DNA from: Dongia_A sp035695765
GTDB taxonomy: Bacteria; Pseudomonadota; Alphaproteobacteria; Dongiales; Dongiaceae
NCBI GenBank assembly: GCA_035695765.1
Contig: DASRRI010000106.1
Location: 1-64,000 of the forward strand
Direction: 5' to 3'
Length of the DNA: 64,000 nt
The position numbers and the translations under genes are program-made. The notes under the pieces are model-generated. The model was not told the DNA's origin and did not search any database. It saw nothing but the letters and a program-made list of their open reading frames with translations. Positions 1-9,790 of this stretch are shown here, in pieces. Numbering within the stretch: the stretch's first letter is position 1; each line of letters opens with the position of its first letter.

Positions 1-2
1 CG

Positions 3-428
3 CATCCGCTCATGGATGAGCCCGTGCTCCTGGCTCTGCCAAAGAAGTGGCGGCGCGAGCGCGAGCCGGTCGGCCTGGCGCGTCTCGCGCAAGAGGATTG
101 GATCGTCGGGTCGCGGCAGCCAGACGACCGGCAGCTCGCCGAGCGCGCCTGCGCCCTGGCCGGCTTTGCACCGCGGATCACCCACACCGTCGATGATTAC
201 GACCTGGTCTTGCGGATGGTGTCGGCGGGGCTCGGCGTCGGGTTCGTACCGGAGTTGGCGCTCGGGTTTTCGAGCGCCAAGCCGGTGGTGCTCCGCACGC
301 CCGGCGGCGCGCCGCTCCGCCGGCGCATCTACGCGCTGACCCGAAGCGCACTCGCCACCTCGCCGATGGTGCGGGCCTTGCTCGCGGAATTGGGCATGAA
401 AAAAGCGGGGCCTCGCGGCCCCGCCTGA
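3..428 (+). CDS. LysR-family transcriptional regulator, C-terminal part (gene starts before the window)
   Basis: The reading frame is open from the window edge and ends at TGA 426-428. The visible residues form the second half of a LysR effector-binding domain: a surface with LARLAQEDWI, then TVDDYDLVLRMVSAGLGVGF, a typical LysR subdomain-II helix followed by the strand FVPEL. The DNA-binding N-terminus lies outside the window, so the target cannot be judged. The last seven codons overlap a hairpin that acts as a terminator for the opposite strand, so the 3' end is shared with the convergent ald remnant. Family assignment is firm; effector and regulon are unknown. Confidence 0.8.
   Translation, partial: HPLMDEPVLLALPKKWRREREPVGLARLAQEDWIVGSRQPDDRQLAERACALAGFAPRITHTVDDYDLVLRMVSAGLGVGFVPELALGFSSAKPVVLRTPGGAPLRRRIYALTRSALATSPMVRALLAELGMKKAGPRGPA
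399..424 (-). terminator. Intrinsic terminator read on the minus strand
   Basis: An 8-bp perfect stem (405-412 pairs with 417-424) with a TCGC loop is followed, on the minus strand, by six T (A run 399-404). It lies just past the stop codon of the ald remnant and inside the last codons of the LysR gene. It is probably the terminator of whatever ald copy once ended here. Confidence 0.75.
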
Positions 429-451
429 TGCTCTCGTTCAGTGGCTTAGGC

Positions 452-815
<364 letters not shown>

Positions 816-1050
816 TCGCGGCCTGTGGACACAGGCGCCGCTGGATGGCGTCCGCGCTATGTAGTAGCTCGAAGCGAGAGGCGGAATCTTTTCTTCGATC
901 GTTCATTCGCTCCGCTGAGAAGCGCGATGTTTGGTCTCATTGGTCTTTGGACCAGAATAAACTTTTTCTTAACCAACTTTTCCCAGCCTGACGTTACTAA
1001 TCTGCGCTTGGCATACAAGCATCCGCCCCTCACTGAGTGGGAGTGACAGC

Positions 1051-2055
1051 ATGTTTTACAGCAGACCAAACCTGTCCCAGCTTGGATTGGATCTGATCGA
1101 GGTGTACGGCAGTATTGGAGAGCCGTCCGAATATTGGGGCGAGACCGCCGATGGCCGCGCGATCCACCTTCATTACGACTATGGACGACTGTCCATATCG
1201 GCAAGTGCCGACCGCCAACGGCCGGCCGAAGACCTCCTGAATGCCAGCATCGGCCCGGCTCTCAATGGCGAGATTCTCCTGGAGCAGATCTGCGATCTCG
1301 CGGGTATTACAATCCGCGGCGAGCGTCCAACCTTGTCCGAAGACGAACGACGCAACGCGGCGGAGAAAGCCTGGATCCTCGACTGGTCCGGTCGCACCAC
1401 ATACTGGGTACGCGAGGTCCTGGTGACGGAGGAAGGCGGCCGAAGATTGGAGCGGGAACTGGCTGCCGTCTTTCCCGGATTGAAGATCCTGGAAGTCGAT
1501 TGGGACTGGGATGCCCCGAAGCCTCGACGCCGCTTCCTCCCGAGGAAGACAATCTCTCAATGCCGGAGGTCCGCCTTATTCGGATTTAAAGTCGATGAGA
1601 GCCGCTTCGCCAGGATGATGACGCGGGATCACGTCACCCTTGCTGAGCTCGACGAGGTGTTCGCCCATCATCTCAGCTTCCGATTCCGATGGAATGATCG
1701 CCGCGCCGGCCACTCGCTCGCGGCGGAGCAACTGATCAACGCGCAGCGCGCCATAGTTACTCCTGAAAGCGAGTTGCTCGGCGATTTCGAGACCAAGTTC
1801 GCCACTGATGATGAACACGGTCATGCCTATGTACGCCGTCTAAACGAGGCGGTCGAACACTGCTTCTCGAACTGGGTCGAAGGCATCGATCTCGGCACCG
1901 GCGAAACGATCCGCGGCCCGCGCGCGCTCAACTGGTACAGCCACGATCTGCGCGACTGGTGTGCCGCCGCCCCGCATCGGTACCTGTTCTCGCTGACCGA
2001 ACGGGCCGGTAAGAGACGTAACCTCGGCGTGCGAGCCTGTTTCGCGCCAGTGTAG
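1051..2055 (+). CDS. Hypothetical protein, 334 aa, between the two ald copies
   Basis: I do not recognise this family. The protein is soluble, has no signal peptide or membrane segment, and is rich in Trp, Arg and acidic residues; features include EVDWDWDAPKPRRR near residues 149-162 and FRFRWNDRRAGHS near 210-222. The start ATG has only a weak GGGAG upstream (about 8 nt). The DNA before it (about 890-1010) is clearly more AT-rich than its surroundings. The gene runs opposite to ald and is framed by intact ald on one side and the broken ald 3' end on the other, which suggests arrival together with the duplication. A real gene is likely because the frame is long and codon use is normal; function is unknown. 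Confidence 0.6.
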   Translation: MFYSRPNLSQLGLDLIEVYGSIGEPSEYWGETADGRAIHLHYDYGRLSISASADRQRPAEDLLNASIGPALNGEILLEQICDLAGITIRGERPTLSEDERRNAAEKAWILDWSGRTTYWVREVLVTEEGGRRLERELAAVFPGLKILEVDWDWDAPKPRRRFLPRKTISQCRRSALFGFKVDESRFARMMTRDHVTLAELDEVFAHHLSFRFRWNDRRAGHSLAAEQLINAQRAIVTPESELLGDFETKFATDDEHGHAYVRRLNEAVEHCFSNWVEGIDLGTGETIRGPRALNWYSHDLRDWCAAAPHRYLFSLTERAGKRRNLGVRACFAPV

Positions 2056-2070
2056 CGGCGTCAGTCCAGC

Positions 2071-2106
2071 GCAAAAGCAAAACGGCGGAACCTTTCGGTT
2101 CCGCCG
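2071..2106 (-). terminator. Intrinsic terminator of ald
   Basis: A perfect 10-bp stem (2083-2092 with 2097-2106) closes a TTTC loop. On the minus strand it is followed by TTTTGCTTTTGC. It lies 26 bp past the ald stop codon and differs in sequence from the terminator behind the ald remnant at 399-424. Confidence 0.85.
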
Positions 2107-2131
2107 CTGCGTAACGCTCGCCGCGCGTCGG

Positions 2132-3250
<1,119 letters not shown>

Positions 3251-3280
3251 TGGATGCACTCCCCGTCTTAAAGCTATGGC

Positions 3281-3300
3281 CGGCGGGGCTTCCCCCGCCG
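3281..3300. other. Intercistronic hairpin between aminotransferase and ald
   Basis: A perfect 8-bp GC stem (3281-3288 with 3293-3300) and 4-nt loop lie in the 90-bp gap between the aminotransferase stop and the ald start. There is no T tract, so it is more likely an mRNA-stability or processing element, or a weak attenuator, than a full terminator. Confidence 0.5.
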
Positions 3301-3340
3301 ACCTGGTTTCTTGTTGCGATAGCCGCTTATGCAGCGGATG

Positions 3341-4708
3341 TCAGTCCAGATTCTTCAGGATGTCAGCGAGCATGCTGAAGATCTGGTCGATATGGCTCTT
3401 TTCCACGATCAGCGGCGGCGACAGAGCGATAATGTCGCCGGTGGTGCGGATCAAGAGGCCTTTGTCATAGGCCTTCAGGAATGCGTTGAAGGCGCGCGCC
3501 GTCGGCTTTCCCGGGATCGGCTCCAGCTCGATGCCCGCGATCAGGCCCATGTTGCGCAGGTCGATGACATTCTTGATGCCCTTCAGCGAATGCACCGCGT
3601 CTTCCCAGTATTTGGAAAGGCTGGCGCAATTCTCGAACAGGCCTTCCTCCTTGTAGATGTCGAGGACGGCAAGACCCGCCGCGCACGCCACCGGATGAGC
3701 GGAGTAGGTGTAGCCATGGAACAGCTCGATCGCGTTCTCCGCGGCGTTGTCCATGAAGGCGTCGTAGATGTGCTTCCGCGCGAACACAGCACCCATCGGG
3801 ACGGCGCCGTTGGTGAGGCCCTTGGCGCAGGTGATCATGTCCGGCTGCACGCCGAAATGCTCGGCGCCGAACGGCGAGCCCAGGCGGCCGAAGCCCGTGA
3901 TGACCTCGTCGAAAATCAGCAGGATGCCGTGCTTGTCGCAGATCTGCCGGATCTTCTGCAGGTACCCCTTGGGCGGGATCAGCACGCCGGTCGAACCCGC
4001 GACCGGCTCGATGATCACGGCCGCGATGGTCGAGGCGTCGTGCAAGGTGACGATGCGCTCCAGCTCGTCGGCGAGGTGTGCGCCCCATTCCGGCTGGCCT
4101 TTGGAGAAGGCGTTCTTCTCGAGGTTATGGGTGTGCGGCAGGTGATCGACGCCGGCCAGCATGGGGCCGAAGAACTTGCGGTTGGAGACAATGCCGCCGA
4201 CCGAGATGCCGCCGAACCCGACGCCGTGATAGCCGCGCTCGCGCCCGATCAGGCGCGTGCGCGCGCCCTGGCCCTTCACGCGGTGATAGGCGAGGGCGAT
4301 CTTCAGCGCCGTATCGACTGATTCAGACCCGGAGTTGGTGAAGAACACATGGTCGAGGTCGCCCGGAACCAGGTTCGTGAGGCGCGATGCCAGCTCGAAC
4401 GCCGACGGGTGGCCCATCTGGAAGGCGGGCGCGTAATCCATCTGCTGGATCTGCTTGGCGACCGCCTCGGAGATCTTCTTGCGTCCGTGCCCGGCGTTGC
4501 AGCACCACAAGCCCGCGGTCCCGTCCAGGACCTTGCGGTTCTCGATGGTGGTGTAGTGCATGCCCTCCGCGCCGACGAACAGGCGCGGCTTGGACTTGAA
4601 CTGCCGGTTCGCCGTGAACGGCATCCAGAAGGATTCGAGGTTGTTGGGAGAGGGGTCGAACGCGGTCGGGGCAAATGGCTGCGCGGCCGCTTTGGCTGTG
4701 GCGGACAT
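3341..4708 (-). CDS. Class III omega-amino acid/amine:pyruvate aminotransferase
   Basis: PLP-dependent class III transaminase, 455 aa, typical for the omega-amino acid:pyruvate group (beta-alanine or polyamine donors, pyruvate acceptor, L-alanine product). Visible signatures are LDGTAGLWCCNAGHG near the N-terminus, the PLP phosphate-binding FFTNSGSESVDTALKIA, the Asp of IFDEVITGFGR that contacts the pyridine nitrogen, and the Schiff-base Lys296 in TCAKGLTNGAVPMGAV. ATG 4708 is preceded by a TTGAGG Shine-Dalgarno; a longer frame to 4771 would run through the promoter. It is first in an operon with ald and divergent from a PuuR-like regulator. Donor specificity (beta-alanine, putrescine, 4-aminobutyrate) cannot be fixed from sequence. 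Confidence 0.92.
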   Translation of the reverse strand: MSATAKAAAQPFAPTAFDPSPNNLESFWMPFTANRQFKSKPRLFVGAEGMHYTTIENRKVLDGTAGLWCCNAGHGRKKISEAVAKQIQQMDYAPAFQMGHPSAFELASRLTNLVPGDLDHVFFTNSGSESVDTALKIALAYHRVKGQGARTRLIGRERGYHGVGFGGISVGGIVSNRKFFGPMLAGVDHLPHTHNLEKNAFSKGQPEWGAHLADELERIVTLHDASTIAAVIIEPVAGSTGVLIPPKGYLQKIRQICDKHGILLIFDEVITGFGRLGSPFGAEHFGVQPDMITCAKGLTNGAVPMGAVFARKHIYDAFMDNAAENAIELFHGYTYSAHPVACAAGLAVLDIYKEEGLFENCASLSKYWEDAVHSLKGIKNVIDLRNMGLIAGIELEPIPGKPTARAFNAFLKAYDKGLLIRTTGDIIALSPPLIVEKSHIDQIFSMLADILKNLD

Positions 4709-4752
4709 GGGTTGGTCCTCAAGGCCAGTGGAAGATGCTGGCACCATAGCAA

Positions 4753-4770
4753 TGTTCAACAAATCGAACA
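4753..4770. promoter_or_regulatory. Inverted repeat in the divergent promoter (candidate operator)
   Basis: TGTTC-N8-GAACA, a symmetric element, sits 45 bp upstream of the aminotransferase start in the 164-bp divergent intergenic region. It is well placed for repression of the aminotransferase-ald transcript by the adjacent XRE-cupin regulator or another dimeric repressor. Confidence 0.5.
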
Positions 4771-4826
4771 AGTGTGCCGAAATGTTTACAATTCAAGGCC
4801 AGTTCGGCCTTGATCCTGGGTACAGT

Positions 4827-4841
4827 TGTCCATTATATTAA
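4827..4841 (-). promoter_or_regulatory. PuuR-box-like operator upstream of the regulator
   Basis: On the minus strand the site reads TTAATATAATGGACA. From memory, the E. coli PuuR operator consensus is AAAATATAATGAACA, which would be a 12 of 15 match. It lies about 30 bp before the start of the PuuR-like gene, as expected for autoregulation, and is the most AT-rich stretch of the spacer. Confidence 0.55.
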
Positions 4842-4872
4842 GCGTCCAAGCCATTGGGATGCTGGATTTAAC

Positions 4873-5433
4873 ATGGCCGAGGGCACCGGGTTCGATCTGG
4901 GCAGCCGCCTCAAATCGCTGCGCGAGGCGCACAATCTGTCGCAGCGCGAGCTGGCGAAGCGCGCCGGCGTCTCCAACGCCATCATTTCCATGATCGAGCA
5001 GAACCGTTCCTCACCCTCGGTCGGTATGCTGAAGAAGCTGCTGGACGGCTTCCCGCTCTCGCTCGCCGAGTTCTTCGCGCTCGAAGCGCCGCCCAAGCCG
5101 CAGATCTATTTCACCGCCAAGGAGCTGGTGGAGCTGGCGGGCGGCGCCATCTCCTATCGCCAGATCGGCGTCGACCTCTCCGGCAAGGCGATGCAGATGC
5201 TGCACGAGCGCTACGCCCCCGGCGCCGACACAGGCGCGCAGATGCTGACCCACGATGCGGAGGAGGGCGGCATCATCATCCGCGGCCGCCTCGAAGTGAC
5301 GGTCGGCGACCAAGTGAAGTTGCTCGGCCCAGGCGATGCCTATTACTTCGACAGCCGCACGCCCCATCGCTTCCGCAATGTCGGCGAAGAGGAGTGCGAG
5401 GTCGTCTCCGCAAATTCTCCACCAAGCTTCTAG
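4873..5433 (+). CDS. XRE-cupin transcriptional regulator, PuuR-like
   Basis: 186 aa, the size of E. coli PuuR (about 185). Residues 8-65 are an HTH_XRE domain (LGSRLKSLREAHNLSQRELA, then GVSNAIISMIEQNRSSPSVG). Residues 105-180 are a cupin sensor ending in GPGDAYYFDSRTPHRFRN. The start ATG 4873 gives the standard length; a longer frame to 4774 would consume the operator region. Its position divergent to an aminotransferase and the PuuR-like box in front of it indicate a repressor of amine catabolism that autoregulates. Ligand unknown. Confidence 0.88.
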   Translation: MAEGTGFDLGSRLKSLREAHNLSQRELAKRAGVSNAIISMIEQNRSSPSVGMLKKLLDGFPLSLAEFFALEAPPKPQIYFTAKELVELAGGAISYRQIGVDLSGKAMQMLHERYAPGADTGAQMLTHDAEEGGIIIRGRLEVTVGDQVKLLGPGDAYYFDSRTPHRFRNVGEEECEVVSANSPPSF

Positions 5434-5447
5434 AGTCACTTGCAAAT

Positions 5448-5903
5448 ATGATCGAAGTTTCACGTGAAACACCGCGCCAGGACGAAGTCGTCGCGCTCAT
5501 CCGCCAGTCCGATGCGCTCATGCAGTCGCTCTATCCGGCGGAGAGCAATCATTTGGTCGACATCGATTCACTCGCTGAGCCGCACGTGCATTTCTTCGTC
5601 GGACGCGAGAATGGGACCGTGCTGGGTTGCGGTGCGTTCGTGATAAGTACGAACGGTCACGCCGAGATGAAGCGTGTGTTCGTCAATTCCGAAGCGCGCG
5701 GCAAAGGCGTGGCGCGTGCGATCATGGAAGCCCTCGAGCGCGAAGCGGCGCGCATCGGCGTCACGACCATGCAGCTGGAGACCGGCATCAAGCAGCCCGA
5801 AGCGATCGCGCTCTATCGCAAGTTCGGCTATGTCGAGCGCGGTCCGTTCGGCGCCTATCAGCCGGATCCCCTCAGCCTGTTCATGGAAAAGAAGCTGGCG
5901 TAG
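5448..5903 (+). CDS. GNAT-family N-acetyltransferase
   Basis: 151 aa. The core acetyl-CoA binding motif A is MKRVFVNSEARGKGVARAIM (beta-4, then the R/Q-x-x-G-x-G/A loop ARGKGVA). Motif B follows as EAIALYRKFGYVERGPFG. The family resembles small PhnO/YafP-like acetyltransferases; the substrate cannot be read. The gene begins 14 bp after the PuuR-like gene on the same strand and may be cotranscribed. ATG 5448 fits family length; the alternative GTG 5394 overlaps the regulator. Confidence 0.85.
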   Translation: MIEVSRETPRQDEVVALIRQSDALMQSLYPAESNHLVDIDSLAEPHVHFFVGRENGTVLGCGAFVISTNGHAEMKRVFVNSEARGKGVARAIMEALEREAARIGVTTMQLETGIKQPEAIALYRKFGYVERGPFGAYQPDPLSLFMEKKLA

Positions 5904-6219
5904 GCAGGCACTTGCAGGTGTTGTCCACGCGGCGCGGATGACTTTATTCATCGCTCGCGACTGTTCGCCGACTCTACTCCTGTCCAAAAGTGATTTGCAT
6001 TCTGCGCACTGGCTTCTCTAGAGTGCGTTCCCTGCTTTCATACAAGCAACAACGACTTTGCGCGCGACAGTGAAATCGCGCGAGAGATTCGCGGTGGCCG
6101 CATGGTCATCGCGAAGATAATCTCGCGCATGCGGACTCACAGCTGACGCTCGGCAGCGCGGCGACAAACTTCGGGAATCAAGAGAGGGCATCGGAATCAT
6201 AACCGGCGAGGAACCGGCG
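5904..6219. other. Intergenic region with a nested hairpin
   Basis: There is no convincing gene in these 316 bp. It contains a nested inverted repeat: outer arms 6078-6085 and 6121-6128 (GCGCGAGA/TCTCGCGC) and inner arms 6088-6093 and 6110-6115 (TTCGCG/CGCGAA). It lies about 90 bp before the next start codon and may be a leader structure or a terminator of the GNAT gene without a T tract. Confidence 0.5.
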
Positions 6220-9200
6220 ATGAGCGACACGATCACGATCGAGGAACGAGTCGCCTCCGGGCTCGATGACGTCGAGCAGCGCGCGACAGGGTCGATGTAC
6301 ATGAACAGCTCGGACCTGGAGCTGGTTGATGATGCCGGCGCCACCCAGAAGGTCGGAATCCGGTTTACCGGTATCGACATCCCAACCGGCGCCTTGATCA
6401 CCAAAGCCTATCTCCAGTTCCAGACCGACGAGGTCGGCTCCGCCACGACCTCACTGCTGTTGCGCGGGGAGGATGCCGATGATGCTGCGGCATTCGCGAG
6501 CACCAGCAACAATGTCTCCGCAGGCGCCACGACCGATGCCGCCGCAGCGTGGAACCCGCCGGCCTGGACCAAAGCGGGCGAGGCCGGCCTTGCCCAGCGT
6601 TCTCCCGATCTTGCGACCATCGTGCAGGAGATCGTTGCGCGTCCAGGTTGGCGCGCGGGCAACGACATGGCGTTCATTATCACCGGCAGCGGCACGCGCA
6701 CGGCGGAAGCCTTTGAGAGCAACGCTGCCGCGGCGCCCCTCCTGCATATCGAATATACCCTCCCGACCGGCAGCAATGAGGCGCCGGCGCTCGATCTGGA
6801 CGGCTCGGCTGGTGGAACAGGCTATTCGGCCACCTTCACTGAGAGCCAAGGCGGCGTGGCGATCGCGAGTGCCAACGCGCTCATCACGGACGCCAACAAC
6901 GCGAACATGCTGCGCGCCACCGTCACGCTCGCCAATGCGCAAGCAAGTGACCAGCTCGTCGTCAATCTGGCCGGGCTGCCCGCCGGCATCGCTGTCGATC
7001 CCGCCTCGACGGCGAGCAATATCATCCTGACGGGATCGGCGACCAAGGCCGACTACCAGCTCGCCTTGCGGCAGGTCTCCTTCAACAACGTCAGCGAGAC
7101 GCCCGATCCGACCAGCCGCCTGATCAACGTCACGGTCAGTGATGGCCTCGCGAATTCGACTCCCGCAGTTACCACCATCGCCATCGATCGCGCGCCGGAC
7201 GCGGTCGGCGACAACGTGGCGACGCTGCCCGACACCGCCGTCACCACCGGCAATGTTCTTTCCAATGACGACCAGGGCGACGGACCGGCCGTCATCACCG
7301 GGTTCAATTCTGTGACCGGCAATGGCGGGACGGTCGCGGACAACGGCAACGGGACCTTCACCTATACTCCCGCTGCCGGATTCATCGGCGCGGATAGTTT
7401 CACCTATACGATCGCCGACAGCGATGGCGACACGTCCACCGCCACTGTCGCAGTCGCAGTCAATGCGGCTGGCGCTAATCATGCTCCAACTGATGTCGCA
7501 TTGCTCGCCGGCCAACCCATCAATGAGAACGTCGCTGGAGCCGTTGCCGGCACGCTCGAGGTCGCCGACCCGGACCCGGGCGATGCGCACACCTTCACAA
7601 TCAGCGATCCTCGTTTTGAGGTGGTCAACAACCAGCTCAAGCTGAAGGATGGAATTCGCCTGGATTACGAGCGGGGGTCGCAGATCAATCTCGATGTCAC
7701 GGCGACCGATGCTGGTGGCCTATCGGTGACGCGGCCGTTCACCTTGTCGGTCACGGACGTCGCCGAGGTCCGTTTTGCCGCGTTCGGCGACTATGGACAG
7801 CACGCTGCCTCCGCAAAGGTGGCGAGCCTTGTTGCCAGCCTCAACGTCGACTTCATCACCACGCTGGGTGACAATATCTATAACACAGGTACCATCGACC
7901 AACAGATCGGCCAGTACTACAGCGCCTACATCGGCAACTATCACGGCGCCTATGGTCCTGGCAGCGCGACCGACCGATTTTTCCCCTCTCTCGGCAACCA
8001 CGATTACGACAGTCCCGCCGCCGGCGTTAATGCCAGCGCCTATCTCGACTATTTCACGCTGCCGGGAAACGAACGGTACTACGATTACGAGATCGGCTCC
8101 GTCCATTTCTTCGTCGTGAACAGCGATTCGAACGAGCCGGACGGAATCAGCAGCACCAGTATTCAAGGCAAGTGGCTGCAGGCGGGCCTGGAGACCTCCA
8201 CCTCGCCGTACAACATCGTCTATTTTCACCATCCGGCCTACTCTTCAGGCGCGAGTCACGGATCGTCACCCTGGATGCAATGGCCGTTCGAGCAGTGGGG
8301 TGCGACGGCCGTTCTCAGCGGGCATGACCACGTCTATGAGCGGATCCTGCGCGATGACAATGGGGACGGCACGGTGCTGCCCTATTTCGTCGCCGGCTTG
8401 GGCGGGGCCAGCAAGTACACTTTTGCCGATCCGCCGGTCGCGGGCAGTGCGGCACGATACAGTGACGACTGGGGCACGATGCTGGTCCAGGCGAGCGACT
8501 ACAGCATTACGTTCGAATTCTGGTCGATCACGGGAGGCGCCACGCTGATCGACAGCTACACGATTGATCTGCCGTCCAGCGCCGGGGCGCCTCCGCTGTT
8601 TTCCGCCGGTGACGACGTGGTCGATTTCAACCGGGTCCTCGCCGGCAGCTACCATTTCGCAACACAATACAACGCTCTGGCCGGTGCTGATACGGTGACG
8701 CTGCCGCTTAATGGCGCCGCAGCGATCGCTGCCGGTTACGATCCGGCCAGGCCGTTCCATGGCGGCGATGGCAATGACTCTGTCACCGGCGGCAACCTCA
8801 GCGATCCGATCAACGGCGATGCGGGCGACGACTCGCTGGTCGGCGGATCCGGCAATGATCAGCTGCAGGGCGCGGGGGGCAACGATACGCTCACGGGTGA
8901 GGCCGGCCTGGATCGTCTCTTCGGCGATGCCGGCGTCGATAGCCTGAAATGGGAGCCCGGCGATACGTTCGACGGCGGCCTCGACTTCGATACCATCAAC
9001 GCCAATCTCTCCACCGCCGACAAGATTGACCTGCGTGGTCTGGGGTTCGTCAATGTCGAGCGGATCCAGACCGGCGGTGGCAAGGATGCCGTCACCATCA
9101 GCCTCGCCGAGGTGTTCGCTGACACCCTCGACCATCAATTCGTCGCCGATCTCGGTAGCAGTACTCCCGACACTCTGAACATCGATCTTGCGGGTGGCTG

Positions 9201-9354
9201 GAACGCCACGACGGCGAACAAGACTCTTGGTCTCACCGGAACGGCCGCCGATATCTCGATCGCCGGCATGACGGCTTATACCTTCGCCCATAGCGCCGAT
9301 ACGGTGACGGTGTTCAGCAACGCAGAAGTGGTCAACGCCCAGGTCTTGCCCTAG
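6220..9354 (+). CDS. Secreted RTX protein with cadherin-like repeats and a calcineurin-like phosphoesterase domain
   Basis: 1044 aa with no signal peptide. Residues 1-180 form a beta-rich domain of the DNRLRE/CBM96 type (AYLQFQTDEVG, ending LLHIEYTLPTG). About 190-320 is a cadherin-like segment; 325-415 is a tandem-95-like repeat (NVLSNDD, then GTFTYTPAAGFIGADSFTYT); 420-515 is a cadherin domain (APTDVALLAGQPINENVAG). About 517-770 is a metallophosphoesterase with all metal motifs: AFGDYG, TLGDNIYN, SLGNHDYD, YFHHPAYSS and SGHDHVYER. Residues 845-930 hold RTX nonapeptides (GGDGNDSVTGG, GGSGNDQLQGAGGNDTL). The architecture implies type I secretion and Ca-dependent folding outside the cell. No TolC/HlyBD genes are nearby. 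A role as an extracellular acid-phosphatase-like enzyme for phosphate scavenging is inference. Confidence 0.93.
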   Translation: MSDTITIEERVASGLDDVEQRATGSMYMNSSDLELVDDAGATQKVGIRFTGIDIPTGALITKAYLQFQTDEVGSATTSLLLRGEDADDAAAFASTSNNVSAGATTDAAAAWNPPAWTKAGEAGLAQRSPDLATIVQEIVARPGWRAGNDMAFIITGSGTRTAEAFESNAAAAPLLHIEYTLPTGSNEAPALDLDGSAGGTGYSATFTESQGGVAIASANALITDANNANMLRATVTLANAQASDQLVVNLAGLPAGIAVDPASTASNIILTGSATKADYQLALRQVSFNNVSETPDPTSRLINVTVSDGLANSTPAVTTIAIDRAPDAVGDNVATLPDTAVTTGNVLSNDDQGDGPAVITGFNSVTGNGGTVADNGNGTFTYTPAAGFIGADSFTYTIADSDGDTSTATVAVAVNAAGANHAPTDVALLAGQPINENVAGAVAGTLEVADPDPGDAHTFTISDPRFEVVNNQLKLKDGIRLDYERGSQINLDVTATDAGGLSVTRPFTLSVTDVAEVRFAAFGDYGQHAASAKVASLVASLNVDFITTLGDNIYNTGTIDQQIGQYYSAYIGNYHGAYGPGSATDRFFPSLGNHDYDSPAAGVNASAYLDYFTLPGNERYYDYEIGSVHFFVVNSDSNEPDGISSTSIQGKWLQAGLETSTSPYNIVYFHHPAYSSGASHGSSPWMQWPFEQWGATAVLSGHDHVYERILRDDNGDGTVLPYFVAGLGGASKYTFADPPVAGSAARYSDDWGTMLVQASDYSITFEFWSITGGATLIDSYTIDLPSSAGAPPLFSAGDDVVDFNRVLAGSYHFATQYNALAGADTVTLPLNGAAAIAAGYDPARPFHGGDGNDSVTGGNLSDPINGDAGDDSLVGGSGNDQLQGAGGNDTLTGEAGLDRLFGDAGVDSLKWEPGDTFDGGLDFDTINANLSTADKIDLRGLGFVNVERIQTGGGKDAVTISLAEVFADTLDHQFVADLGSSTPDTLNIDLAGGWNATTANKTLGLTGTAADISIAGMTAYTFAHSADTVTVFSNAEVVNAQVLP

Positions 9355-9361
9355 CTCAAGG

Positions 9362-9393
9362 CAGCGGGCGCCGAAATCGGTTGGCGCCCGCTG
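9362..9393. terminator. Bidirectional terminator-like hairpin
   Basis: A perfect 11-bp inverted repeat (9362-9372 with 9383-9393, 10-nt loop) lies between the convergent phosphoesterase and bufferin genes. No T tract follows on either strand, so termination efficiency is uncertain. Confidence 0.6.
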
Positions 9394-9406
9394 AGGCGCA
9401 GTGCGA

Positions 9407-9664
9407 TCAGATGACTTTGCCGCCTTGGCTGGTGCATTCGTCCGCCGAGGCCGTGGGCACCCAGCCCTGGCCCTTGCACGCGTTCTGGCCTTTGCAGGCA
9501 TTGTTGGCGGTCTTGCACGAACTGGTGCCCTTGCAGGCGTTGATGCCGGCGCAATGTACTTCCGCCGACTGGGCAGGCTTTTGGGTGTTCGAACAGCCTG
9601 CCACCAGGATCAAAGCTGCCGCGGCCGCCAGGGACGCCCCCGAAATAACGCGTACGTTGCTCAT
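9407..9664 (-). CDS. BufA2-type bufferin precursor, predicted lipoprotein
   Basis: 85 aa. The N-terminal hydrophobic segment ends in the lipobox VAGC (Cys24), so the mature protein should be lipid-anchored. The mature part carries six further cysteines in the pattern HCAGINACKG, SSCKTANNACKG, NACKGQGW and DECTSQGGK, which is the BufA2 signature. In this family of copper-binding peptides, cysteines are modified by a DUF692/MNIO enzyme (BufB) with a DUF2063 partner (BufC). Neither gene is present in the window, so this is an orphan. The start ATG follows a strong GGGAGGAG. BufA2 proteins I know of carry a Sec signal rather than a lipobox, which makes this copy unusual. Confidence 0.8.
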   Translation of the reverse strand: MSNVRVISGASLAAAAALILVAGCSNTQKPAQSAEVHCAGINACKGTSSCKTANNACKGQNACKGQGWVPTASADECTSQGGKVI

Positions 9665-9790
9665 CGTCTCCTCCCGAGTTGATGGCGCAGCGGCACACCC
9701 GGAAACCTTCTGCCCGTGTCAAGGACGCCGTGCGGCGCTGGACCAAGATTGGCCCAGCGCATAGTCTCTACGCGGCAGAGGAGAGATCGG

